Made by a program: the position numbers and the translations under genes
NCBI GenBank assembly: GCA_003003925.1
Contig: PVWP01000002.1
Coordinates: forward strand, 468,091-532,090
Direction: 5' to 3'
Source: Aphanothece cf. minutissima CCALA 015
Lineage (GTDB): Bacteria; Cyanobacteriota; Cyanobacteriia; PCC-6307; Cyanobiaceae
Length of the DNA: 64,000 bases
Part shown: positions 16,194-25,482 of the stretch, one piece after another
How the letters are laid out: the number at the start of each line of letters is the position of its first letter
Numbering within the stretch: position 1 is the stretch's first letter
Notes under the pieces: generated by a model
Database searches by the model: none
What the model saw: the letters and a program-made list of their open reading frames with translations, nothing else
What the model was told of the DNA's origin: nothing

Positions 16194-17337
16194 GCACCAG
16201 CTGGTCGCGGTGCACCACCGCATCCCCCACCGGCCCCAGCCGGCGGCGCACCTCCTCGCTGCTCAGACCCTTGATCCGGCGCAGTTCCTCACTGCTCAGG
16301 GTGCTCAGGCCCCGCCCCAGCTCGCGGCCATCGCTGGCCAGCACCCGGACCGCCTCGCGCCGGGAGAAGTGACCCTCCACCTCGCGGATGCCCACCGCCA
16401 GCAGGGAGGCCCCCTGCTGCAGCAGGGCCCGCTCGGCGCCCGCATCCACCCGCACGCTGCCCTTCACCAGCAGGGCATGGGCCAGCCAGCTCTTGCGGTC
16501 GGCCAGGGGGGTGGCGCTGGGCTGGAACACGGTGCCCACCTTCTCGCCGGCGAACAGGGCCTCGAGCACCGCCGGATCGCGTCCATCGGCCAGCCGCACC
16601 CGAATGCCGCTGGAGGTGGCGATGCGGGCCGCCGCCAGCTTGGTGGTCATGCCGCCGGTGCCCCACTGCCCGCCCCCCTCGGCCACGTGGCTGAGGCGCT
16701 CCAGCTCCGCCAGGTCGCGCACCTCCTCGATCGGGCTGGCATCGGCATCGGTGCGGGGGTTGCCGGAATAGAGCCGGTCCACGTCCGTGAGCAGCACCAG
16801 CTCATCGGCGCCGATCGCCACCGCCACCAGGGCCGAGAGGGTGTCGTTGTCGCCGAAGCGCAGTTCGTCGGTGGCCAGGGTGTCGTTCTCGTTCACCACC
16901 GGCAGCACCCCCCACGCCAGCAGCTGCTCCAGGGTGCGGCAGGCGTTCTGGTAGCGGCGCCTGGAGGCCAGATCGCTGCGGGTGAGCAGCACCTGGGCCA
17001 CCGCCATCCCCCGCACGGCGAAGGCCTCCTGGTACAGACCCATCAGCCGGCCCTGGCCGACGGCGGCAGCCGCCTGCAGGGCCACCACCTCGGTGGGGCG
17101 CCGGCTGAAGCGGAGCGCCTCGCAGCCCAGTCCCACGGCCCCGCTGGTCACCAGGGCCAGCTGGTCGCCCCGGCGCTGCTGGCGGCCGAAGCTGGCGGCC
17201 AGATCGGCGATCACCGCCGCCGTGGAACGCTCGGGGCTGCCCCGCAGCAGGCTGGTGCCCACCTTGATCACCCGCCGCAGTCCAGGGCGGGCGTCCGCCG
17301 CCGCGCCGGAGGTCGGCGTTGTGCCGGAGGTCGCCAT
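16174..17337 (-). CDS. proB: Glutamate 5-kinase
   Basis: 387 residues. ATP-dependent phosphorylation of L-glutamate, first step of proline synthesis, in the cytosol. The amino-acid kinase domain begins with VIKVGTSLL, has VTSGAVGLG and the [18 protein letters not shown] loop, and the glycine-rich [15 protein letters not shown]-terminal PUA domain starts near residue 295 ([13 protein letters not shown]). Length and domain order are normal. Its ATG overlaps the stop of the YqeG-like gene, so it is last in a ruvX / DUF3727 / yqeG-like / proB unit. Its 3' end overlaps the convergent beta-lactamase gene by 20 bases. Confidence 0.96.
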   Translation of the reverse strand: MATSGTTPTSGAAADARPGLRRVIKVGTSLLRGSPERSTAAVIADLAASFGRQQRRGDQLALVTSGAVGLGCEALRFSRRPTEVVALQAAAAVGQGRLMGLYQEAFAVRGMAVAQVLLTRSDLASRRRYQNACRTLEQLLAWGVLPVVNENDTLATDELRFGDNDTLSALVAVAIGADELVLLTDVDRLYSGNPRTDADASPIEEVRDLAELERLSHVAEGGGQWGTGGMTTKLAAARIATSSGIRVRLADGRDPAVLEALFAGEKVGTVFQPSATPLADRKSWLAHALLVKGSVRVDAGAERALLQQGASLLAVGIREVEGHFSRREAVRVLASDGRELGRGLSTLSSEELRRIKGLSSEEVRRRLGPVGDAVVHRDQLVLTCQPV

Positions 17338-17846
17338 TAGCCCGGCACCGAGCCCACCCAGCGGGCCATGCGCAGCTCGAGGTTCTGGAGCCGGTCCTGG
17401 CGGCAGGGTTCACCGTCGGGATCGATCGGCTTCACCAGCACCGTGAACAGGCCCATGCGGTTGCCCACCAGCACGTCGGTGAACAGCCGGTCGCCCACCA
17501 GGGCCACCTGGGCCGGGGGCAGGGCGAGGTCCTGCAGCACCTTGCGCAGGGCGGCGCGCCGCGGCTTGCCCGCCGAGGTGGTGTAGGGAAGGCCCATGGT
17601 GTCCGCCACCGCACCGATCCGGCGCCGGGAGGGGTTGTTGCTGAGCAGGTGCAGGGGCATCCGCTCACGGGCATGGCGCAGCCACACCTCCGCCTGCACG
17701 GGCATGGTGGCCTGGCGGCGGGGGAGCAGGGTGCGGTCGACGTCGAGGACCAGGGCGCGGATGCCACGGTCGACCAGCTCCTGCAGGGGCAGGTGGGCCA
17801 GGGAGGTCCCCAGCAGCCAGTCGGGCGTGAGCAGGTCGCGCAGCAT
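17337..17846 (-). CDS. YqeG family HAD IIIA-type phosphatase
   Basis: 169 residues. HAD motif I appears as LVLDVDRTLLPRR (nucleophile Asp), motif II as LLSNNPSRRR, and motif IV region as VALVGDRLFTDVLVGNRMG. YqeG proteins are small cytosolic phosphatases; the physiological substrate in cyanobacteria is not established (some relatives act on phosphatidylglycerol phosphate). The gene overlaps proB at its end and the DUF3727 gene at its start, so it is translated within the operon. Length is normal. Confidence 0.9.
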   Translation of the reverse strand: MLRDLLTPDWLLGTSLAHLPLQELVDRGIRALVLDVDRTLLPRRQATMPVQAEVWLRHARERMPLHLLSNNPSRRRIGAVADTMGLPYTTSAGKPRRAALRKVLQDLALPPAQVALVGDRLFTDVLVGNRMGLFTVLVKPIDPDGEPCRQDRLQNLELRMARWVGSVPG

Positions 17847-18394
17847 CAGTCGTCGCTCTCCCGTTCGTCGAGTTCGGCCTCGATGCGCGGCTGGACCCGC
17901 TCGAACTCCTCCCCCTCCACCATCACCGCATCGGCGCCGTCCATGCGGGCCACCACGAAGAAGGGATCCAGGGGGATGTAGAGGCCGTACTCCTCATCGC
18001 CGGCCATGAAGCTCACCAGCAGCTCGTAGGTCTCGCTGTCATCATCCCCCTCCTCGTCCTCGAGGTCGTCCGGGTCGGGCTCCTCCAGCTCACCGCTGAC
18101 GGTGAGGGTGACGGCGGAACGCACCAGGGTGAGGTCGTGCTCCTGCAGCACCACATCCGCCACCGACAGCACCGGTTCGGTGGCATCGAGGGTCTCGATC
18201 AGTTCGGGGTCGTCATCCTCCCGCAGCCGGAACAGGCACACCGGGGTGTCCACCGGCGTCAGCAGGGCGTAGTCGTGGCCGTCGAGGGGGATCAGCTGCT
18301 CCAGGAAGCACAGCAGCTGGCGGCCGCTGCCGTCCCGTACCTGCACGGTGGGCACATCGCCGGAGCCCGTCATCGCAGGGGGGTCGGAGGCCAT
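17846..18394 (-). CDS. DUF3727 domain protein
   Basis: 182 residues, strongly acidic. The N-terminal half has the beta pattern of a DUF1292/DUF3727-type domain (VQVRDGSGRQLLCFLEQLIPLDGHDYALLTPVD, split by strands). The second half has an Asp/Glu-rich linker (EEPDPDDLEDEEGDDD) and a FVVARMDGADAVMVEGEEFERVQPRIE-type tail. The family is shared by cyanobacteria and plastid-bearing plants and has no established biochemical role. ATG 18394 lies 20 bases after the ruvX stop; GAGGAG is present 16 bases upstream. The gene neighbourhood with ruvX is typical for cyanobacteria. Confidence 0.85.
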   Translation of the reverse strand: MASDPPAMTGSGDVPTVQVRDGSGRQLLCFLEQLIPLDGHDYALLTPVDTPVCLFRLREDDDPELIETLDATEPVLSVADVVLQEHDLTLVRSAVTLTVSGELEEPDPDDLEDEEGDDDSETYELLVSFMAGDEEYGLYIPLDPFFVVARMDGADAVMVEGEEFERVQPRIEAELDERESDD

Positions 18395-18413
18395 CAAGAG
18401 GAAGCGGGTCTCC

Positions 18414-18932
18414 TCAGAATGAATCAGCACCGGCCCGAGTGCCCACGGCGATGGCCGCCGGGTCGACCGGATCGGCACTGAACAGGGCGGGACCCAGGGC
18501 CTCGGGCCCCTCCCGCAGCCACTGTTCCAGCAGCAGCGCCGCCGCCGCGCTGTCGAGCCGGCCGCTGCGGTCGCCGTGCAGTCCGAAGCGTTCGCCGGCG
18601 GCCCAGCTGCTGGCGTGCTCATCCACCCAGGCCAGGGGCAGGGGCTGGCCCAGGGCCGCCAGGCCCCGGGCCAGCCGCAGGCCGTAGCGGCGACAGTGGA
18701 CCCCCTGGGGGGTGGGCCGCTGGCTGGCATCCAGGGGCAGGCCCACCACCAGCGTCTCCACCCGCCGCTGGCGCACCAGTTCCAGCAGGCGCCCCAGATC
18801 GGCCTGGAAGTCGCCCCGGGCCAGGGCGGGCAGGGGGGTCACGGTGAGCCCCAGGGGATCACAGCCAGCCAGGCCGATGCGGCGGCGGCCCACATCCAGG
18901 GCCAGCACCGAGCGCGGCCGGGGCGGCGCCAT
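18414..18932 (-). CDS. ruvX: Putative pre-16S rRNA nuclease / Holliday junction resolvase-like RuvX (YqgF)
   Basis: 172 residues of the RNase H-like fold. LALDVGRRRIGLAGCD carries the first catalytic Asp, VVGLPLDASQRPTPQG is the family's VxGLPxxxxG block, and the third acidic region is WVDEHASSW; a final LDSAAAALLLEQWL contains the last Asp. YqgF proteins process the 5' end of pre-16S rRNA and have also been proposed as resolvases. It starts two bases before the end of the upstream gene and leads directly into the DUF3727 gene. Confidence 0.93.
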   Translation of the reverse strand: MAPPRPRSVLALDVGRRRIGLAGCDPLGLTVTPLPALARGDFQADLGRLLELVRQRRVETLVVGLPLDASQRPTPQGVHCRRYGLRLARGLAALGQPLPLAWVDEHASSWAAGERFGLHGDRSGRLDSAAAALLLEQWLREGPEALGPALFSADPVDPAAIAVGTRAGADSF

Positions 18933-20054
18933 TCAGTGCAGCACCAGGGGCTCGCTGGGCAGGCTGCCGAGGGGGCCGGTGGGGGTGGGCATGGGGCGCC
19001 GCCGCGGCTGCAGCTGCTCCAGCACCGCCTCGATGCGGCGGGCCGCCCGCTTGGCCGGCTGGCCTTCCTGCCGCCGCCAGACGCTGCGGGCCATCAGCAC
19101 CTCCTCGCCGTGGGCCTCGGCCCCGAGGGCCTGCAGCCACAGCTGGCGGTCGCCATCGCCCACCTCGCAGCGCAGCCAGAGGCTGGCGCCACCCCGGCCG
19201 ATGCGGTGCAGCAGCGACTCGGCCGCCGGCCCGAGCAGATGGCCCCAACCCGGGTGGATGCTCAGCTCCACCGCCTGGCCGCCACCGGGATGTTCATCGA
19301 GCAGGCGCACGCCGGCCACGGCCTCGTTGCGGACGCCATCCACCAGCATCCAGCCCTGGCCGCGGCTCTGGTCGAGCAGGTCCTCGATGCGGCGGTCCTG
19401 GAGCTGGCGCAGGTGGGCCGGGCAGGTGGCCTGCTCCAGGTGCCACAGCAGCGGGGCGGTGCGACGGTTGAGCGGGCGCAGCTGCAGGTCGGCCGGCGGC
19501 ACGGGGGCGGCGCCGGCGGCGGGCAGCTGCCAGCGCCAGAGGCGATCGGTGCGCTGCGGCTGGAACCCCTGCTCCCGCAGGGTGGCGAGCCGGGAGGTGT
19601 CGAGGCTGGAGGCGGTGGCGATCCAGCTGGCGGCGCCCTTCACCCGGCCAATGGCCTGGCGCAGCAGATCACCGGCCAGTGCTGCCCGGCTCGGGGCCGG
19701 ACCATCGGCGGCCGCCCCCTCGCTGGCGGCCAGGGCCAGGCGCAGGTGCTGCACCTGCCAGCAGGTGCCGCTGCGGTTGAGGCGGCGGCAGACGATCAGC
19801 CCCAGGGCCTGCTGGCGGGTGAGCCCCTGGCGCTGCAGTGCCACCAGCACCTGGGCGGCCAACGGCCGGCGGCTGGTGACCGCCGTCAGCAGCTGTTCCG
19901 GCAGGGCCAGCAGCAGCGAGCGCTGCAGCAGCGGCTGCAGCGGCAGGAAGGCGGGATCATCGAGCAGGGGCAGGTGCCATCCCTGCAGGGGCTCCACCGT
20001 CCAGGTGGGGGAGGTTCTGCCCTGGGCAGGCACTGGCACGGCAGGCACTGGCAC
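18933..20054 (-). CDS. Conserved cyanobacterial protein, possibly GNAT-related
   Basis: 373 residues from a GTG start; the first codons lie in a short direct repeat (GTGCCAGTGCCTGCC twice), so the exact start is uncertain. The sequence is Leu/Gln/Arg-rich with two similar halves. Each half has the alternating pattern of an acetyltransferase fold (for example GWMLVDGVRNEAVAGVRLLDEH, then a Gly-rich GHLLGPAAESLLHRIG helix at the acetyl-CoA position). No catalytic residue is recognisable, so the GNAT reading is tentative. It abuts ruvX with no gap and may be the first gene of that operon. Confidence 0.65.
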   Translation of the reverse strand: MPVPAVPVPAQGRTSPTWTVEPLQGWHLPLLDDPAFLPLQPLLQRSLLLALPEQLLTAVTSRRPLAAQVLVALQRQGLTRQQALGLIVCRRLNRSGTCWQVQHLRLALAASEGAAADGPAPSRAALAGDLLRQAIGRVKGAASWIATASSLDTSRLATLREQGFQPQRTDRLWRWQLPAAGAAPVPPADLQLRPLNRRTAPLLWHLEQATCPAHLRQLQDRRIEDLLDQSRGQGWMLVDGVRNEAVAGVRLLDEHPGGGQAVELSIHPGWGHLLGPAAESLLHRIGRGGASLWLRCEVGDGDRQLWLQALGAEAHGEEVLMARSVWRRQEGQPAKRAARRIEAVLEQLQPRRRPMPTPTGPLGSLPSEPLVLH

Positions 20055-20130
20055 GGCAGACGACGGTGGAGAGGGGGCGTGGGCGAAACGGGACCGACGC
20101 CGCGGCGGCTGGCGACGTCGTTTCAGGATT

Positions 20131-21309
20131 CTACGCGGGCCTCACCAGCACCAGAGGTGTGCGCTCATTGGCGTTGCCGGCGGGATTGGGGCGCAGCGCC
20201 CGCATCAGCAGATCTTCATCGGTGCCGCCGCTGGCGGCCAGCACCTTCACCCGCCCGAGGTCGTTGACATCCACCACGGCCACCGCCACCCCCAGGGCCG
20301 CCGCCATCCGCTCACACCAGGCGGCCGGCTGATCCGGTCCGAGCACGATCGTCTGGTCGTAAGGGGGCGTGGTGCCGGTGATGTCGTCGATCAGGCGGGC
20401 CTGCTCCCCGGCCAGGCGATAGAACCAGCCCTTGCTGCCCACCAGCTTGAGGGCGGTGCCCACCACCCAGGCCCCGAGCACCCGCGCCGGGCCGGACACA
20501 TCGATCAGGGTCTGGAGGCCGCAGGCCGTGGCCAGGGAGCTGGTGGGGTGGAACACCCGGCAGAGCAGGCGGGCCAGGAAGGAGGGCTCCACCGTCGAGG
20601 GGTGGTGGTAGCGCCCCTGGATCACCGCCAGGGGGGTCTCACCGATGGTGAGCACGTCCCCGGGCTGCAGCAGCCCGTCGGTGTAGCGCTGCAGCACCGC
20701 CAGCGGATCGTCGAGCACCCCGAGCAGGTGGGTGCGCACCGGCAGCACCCGGCAGCGCTCCCCTTCGCGCCAGCCGGGGGCGGCGGGGTCGCCCGGCTCC
20801 GGCCTCTGCAGCGGCAGCAGGATCCCCTGGCGCCGCTGCAGCCGGCCGAAGGGCCCGTAGTTGACCCAGTGGATGTCCATCCAGAGGGTGTCGAGCACGC
20901 TCTCCAGGTCCAGGCCGCCGGGCGCCGTCAGGTTGAGGCGGATGTGGGCGGCCGTGCTCTTGCGGCCCTTGACGATGTAGGCGGCCCAGTACCCGTCGGG
21001 GCGGGCCTCCTCGTCGGGATGCAGGGGCGTGATCTGCAGCTCGTGGCGCACCTGGCTGACGTCACTGCGGCCCAGCAGGGTGGGCACCACCGTGATCTCG
21101 GGCACCATCACCTCCATGCGGGGGTGCGGGTTGCGGATGCGCACCTCGCCGGTGATCTCCAGGCCCTGGGCCCGGCGCCGCACCTGGAAGGATCCCGGCA
21201 GCAACTGCAGGGGCGAGGCGGGCCGGAGGCGGTGGCGGAGTTCGAGCACCACCAGGCCCAGGCCGAGGAGCAGCAGCAGGACCAGCAGGAAGGAAACGGG
21301 GAGCGGCAA
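20131..21309 (-). CDS. CofE-like (F420-0:gamma-glutamyl ligase family) membrane-anchored protein
   Basis: About 392 residues if TTG 21309 is used; no ATG or GTG lies in frame before the divergent phoH-like gene. One TM helix (VSFLLVLLLLLGLGLVVLEL) opens the protein. The C-terminal half shows the F420 ligase pattern: RTHLLGVLDDPLAVL, GDVLTIGETPLAVIQGR, and the later IDDITGTTPPYDQTIVLG. CofE adds glutamates to coenzyme F420, but cyanobacteria make little or no F420, so the substrate here is probably different. This membrane-anchored version is typical for cyanobacteria. It is divergent from the PIN-PhoH gene with about 85 bases between starts. Confidence 0.75.
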   Translation of the reverse strand: MPLPVSFLLVLLLLLGLGLVVLELRHRLRPASPLQLLPGSFQVRRRAQGLEITGEVRIRNPHPRMEVMVPEITVVPTLLGRSDVSQVRHELQITPLHPDEEARPDGYWAAYIVKGRKSTAAHIRLNLTAPGGLDLESVLDTLWMDIHWVNYGPFGRLQRRQGILLPLQRPEPGDPAAPGWREGERCRVLPVRTHLLGVLDDPLAVLQRYTDGLLQPGDVLTIGETPLAVIQGRYHHPSTVEPSFLARLLCRVFHPTSSLATACGLQTLIDVSGPARVLGAWVVGTALKLVGSKGWFYRLAGEQARLIDDITGTTPPYDQTIVLGPDQPAAWCERMAAALGVAVAVVDVNDLGRVKVLAASGGTDEDLLMRALRPNPAGNANERTPLVLVRPA

Positions 21310-21394
21310 GCCGATACGTCGGGGAATGTCCGGCCGGAGCGTAGATGCGCCCGCGGACCTAGCTTCGGCCCCATGGAACCGGCAGGGCCCTGGC

Positions 21395-22774
21395 ATGCGC
21401 AAGACCTTCGTGCTCGACACCAATGTGTTGCTGCATGACCCCCAGGCCCTGAACCGGTTCGAGGACAACCAGGTGGTGATCCCGATCGAGGTGGTCGAGG
21501 AAATCGACCGCTTCAAGCGGGACCCCTCCGAGAAGGGCCGCAACGCCCGCCAGGTGTCGCGGCTGCTCGACCAGCTGCGTGAGAAGGGCAACCTGGCCGA
21601 AGGGGTGCCCATCGACGACGTCAGCGGCGGCACCGTCAAGGTGGTGTTCTGCCGCAGCGAGACCCTGAGCCAGCTGCCCCCCGAGCTGAAGGCGGGCAAC
21701 GGCGATAACAACATCCTGGCCGTGGCCCTGGAGCAGCGCCTGCAGGAGGTGGTGGGCAGCCAGCCGCCGGTGGTGCTCGTCACCAAGGACACCAACCTGC
21801 GCATCAAGGCCGATGCGGTGGGCCTGATCGCCCAGGACTACACCACCGACAAGGTGGACATGGCCGACCTCTATCCGGGCTTCTGCGAGCGCTGGGTCGA
21901 CGCTGATCAGATGGACCGCGTGAAGACGGGTGATGGCCTGCCAGCGGATGCCATCCCGGAGCAGACGGTGGCCGTCTCGCCGCTGCAGGCCAACGAGGGG
22001 GTGACCCTCATCGATCTGGCCCAGCCCGCCCACACCCTGCTGGCCCGCTACAACGGGCGCACCGGCACCCTGCAGCCGCTGCAGAAGTCCGCCAAGGCCA
22101 AGATGGGGCGCATCCAGCCCCGCAACCGGGAGCAGTCCTTCGCCCTCGATCTGCTGCTCGATCCGGCGGTGGCCCTGGTGACCCTGGTGGGCAAGGCGGG
22201 CACCGGCAAGACCCTGCTGGCCCTGGCGGCGGGGCTGCACCAGGTCGCCGACGAGCGTCTTTACGAGCGGCTGCTGGTGACCCGCCCGGTGATCTCCCTG
22301 GGCAAGGAAATGGGCTTCCTGCCAGGGGATCTGGAGGAGAAGATGGCCCCCTGGATGCAACCGATTGTCGACAACCTCGACTTCCTGCTGGGTGGCGACG
22401 AGGGCCAGCCCGCACGCGGCAGCCACCGCCCGCCCCGCAGCAACTGGAGTGACCTCAAGGGCATGGGCCTGCTGGAAGTGGAGGCGATCAGCTACATCCG
22501 CGGCCGCTCCATCCCCCGCCAGTTCATGGTGGTGGACGAGGCCCAGAACCTCACCCCCCATGAAGTGAAGACGATCGTGACCCGGGTGGGGGAGGGCACC
22601 AAGATCGTGCTCACCGGCGATCCGTACCAGATCGACAATCCCTACGTGGATGCCGAGAGCAATGGGCTCACCTGGCTGGTGGAGCGCTTCAAGGGCCAGC
22701 TGCTCTCCGGCCACATCACGCTGATGCGGGGCGAACGCTCCGAGCTGGCCGAACTGGCCGCCAATCTGCTCTGA
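21395..22774 (+). CDS. PIN domain - PhoH ATPase fusion
   Basis: 459 residues. The N-terminal PIN nuclease domain carries FVLDTNVLLHD, EVVEEIDRFK and a late NNILAVAL/VTKDTNLRIKAD acidic set. The C-terminal PhoH P-loop domain has Walker A GKAGTGKTLLALAA (near residue 265) and Walker B FMVVDEAQNLTPHE. PIN-PhoH proteins (PhoH2 / YlaK type) are ATP-dependent RNA-unwinding ribonucleases. Start ATG (MRKTFVLDTN) places the PIN motif at the very N-terminus as in relatives. Length is normal, and the gene appears monocistronic. Confidence 0.93.
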   Translation: MRKTFVLDTNVLLHDPQALNRFEDNQVVIPIEVVEEIDRFKRDPSEKGRNARQVSRLLDQLREKGNLAEGVPIDDVSGGTVKVVFCRSETLSQLPPELKAGNGDNNILAVALEQRLQEVVGSQPPVVLVTKDTNLRIKADAVGLIAQDYTTDKVDMADLYPGFCERWVDADQMDRVKTGDGLPADAIPEQTVAVSPLQANEGVTLIDLAQPAHTLLARYNGRTGTLQPLQKSAKAKMGRIQPRNREQSFALDLLLDPAVALVTLVGKAGTGKTLLALAAGLHQVADERLYERLLVTRPVISLGKEMGFLPGDLEEKMAPWMQPIVDNLDFLLGGDEGQPARGSHRPPRSNWSDLKGMGLLEVEAISYIRGRSIPRQFMVVDEAQNLTPHEVKTIVTRVGEGTKIVLTGDPYQIDNPYVDAESNGLTWLVERFKGQLLSGHITLMRGERSELAELAANLL

Positions 22775-22806
22775 GCCGGCCCCCCAGCCCGCTCAACCGG
22801 CGGATC

Positions 22807-23265
22807 TCAGGGGAGGAAGGTGCAGGTGATCGTGCCGTTGACGGCCACCCGCAGCATGGCCTGGCGATGGGTCTCCTGGGCCTGCTGACCCAGGCACAGC
22901 ACACCGCTGGCGTCGCCGGTCCAGGAGCGGCTGTTGATCTGCCGGGCCGAGGTGCCGTTGCAGTTGCGGGTGGGCCCGCCGCCGGGCTGGGCGACCACCA
23001 CATGCAGTCCGGACTTATGGGCCACCGCGCACTGCTCGGCGAAGGCGACCGTCTCCAGGATGCTGCTGGAAGCTTGGGCCACAGCGCGGGCGCGGAGGTA
23101 CTGGGGCAGGACCACCGCAGAGAGAAGGCCCACGATGGCCGCGACGATCATCAGCTCCAGGAGCGTGAACCCGGATGCTCCGGATTCCCCCAGCCGTACC
23201 GAATGGCGGCGGTGATCGCCGCGGACAAAGGGCAGAGAGAAGACGGGGAAGGGGCTCTGGAACAT
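22807..23265 (-). CDS. Type IV pilin-like / pseudopilin protein
   Basis: About 152 residues from ATG 23265; a TTG 57 bases upstream is possible. The prepilin signature G-FTLLELMIVAAIVGLLSAVV includes the cleavage Gly and Glu5, and is followed by the hydrophobic alpha1 helix. The leader before the Gly is unusually long (about 32 residues). The globular part has three Cys, two far apart (EQCAVAHKSG and VLCLGQQ) plus one near the end (TITCTFLP). The protein would be cut by PilD and assembled in a pilus or pseudopilus. No pil genes are adjacent, so it is an orphan minor pilin or major subunit. Confidence 0.85.
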   Translation of the reverse strand: MFQSPFPVFSLPFVRGDHRRHSVRLGESGASGFTLLELMIVAAIVGLLSAVVLPQYLRARAVAQASSSILETVAFAEQCAVAHKSGLHVVVAQPGGGPTRNCNGTSARQINSRSWTGDASGVLCLGQQAQETHRQAMLRVAVNGTITCTFLP

Positions 23266-23469
23266 CTCAGGCGTGGGGATCCCCTTCTGTCTCGTCCGGG
23301 TGAGAATCAGGGATACCAGCAACAGACCGCCACGAAAAAGGTCGTCCTGAAGTTGATCCTGAAGCTGAAGAACATCCGCCAGGGCTCACTCCAGAGACCT
23401 CACCGTGGGTGACAACGGGGATCTTACGGGCGATCCACAGAAAATCAACCGGACCGGTCCCCGCTCACC

Positions 23470-23487
23470 AGCCTGACGTCATCAGGC

Positions 23488-23488
<1 letters not shown>
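23470..23488 (-). terminator. Hairpin just after fumC
   Basis: A perfect 7-base inverted repeat, AGCCTGA-CGTCA-TCAGGCT, overlaps the fumC stop codon by one base. On the fumC strand it follows the coding region directly, but no T-run follows, so termination is only suggested. Confidence 0.35.
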
Positions 23489-24866
<1,378 letters not shown>

Positions 24867-24867
<1 letters not shown>

Positions 24868-25460
24868 CAGCGGGACGCCACCACTTCGCTGTTGAGTTCG
24901 TTGAAGCTCAAGGTGGCGCTGTTCCCCGAGCCCGGCGCCATCGGAATGCCGGTGGCTTCGCTCACGGCCGTGTTGATGGCATCGACGCTCACCTGGCCAT
25001 GGCGATCGAAGACGACGCGGCCGGTGCCGTCGATCACCACCACCTGGGGGATCAGGCCGTCCCAGTAATGGGCCGGATCGGCCACGCCGGCGTCGGGCCG
25101 GTTCTGGAGCGGATCGGTGACCAGGGGGATCAGGTCGACGGCATTGCCCCAGACCCGCTGCAGCTCCGACACCACCGGCGAGAACTGCTTGCTGACGCTG
25201 CTGTCGTCGAGGTAGTAGACGAGCACGGCCACCCGGTGCTCGTCGAGGGACTGGGCCAGGCTGCTGCGGGGCGGCACCAGGGAACCGTTGCCGGCGTAGA
25301 GGGCGAAGATGTTGCCGTCGTAGCGGTCGTTCTCGAGGCTGGCCGTCGCCTCGCCCGGGGCCCAGAGCAGCCCCAGCACCAGGGTCAGCAGCAGGGCCCA
25401 GAGGCCGGCGAGGGGCCGGGAGCGCGAACGGAGCAAGGGGAAGCGGGCAGATGGGCACAT
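24867..25460 (-). CDS. Thylakoid membrane photosystem I accumulation factor-like, thioredoxin-fold
   Basis: 197 residues from ATG 25460. A single hydrophobic segment (LAGLWALLLTLVLGLLWAPG) is followed by the family block ASLENDRYDGNIFALYAGNG (starting after it) and LVYYLDDSSVSKQFSPVVSEL. The second block aligns with the thioredoxin active-site helix, but the CxxC is replaced by SSVS, so it cannot do dithiol chemistry. I recognise the family as the cyanobacterial thylakoid protein annotated as needed for photosystem I accumulation. The gene overlaps fumC by the ATGA. A start at 25520 is less likely because the signal would be buried. Confidence 0.75.
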
Positions 25461-25482
25461 TGTGCCGTGGTGCCCGGCCGCC

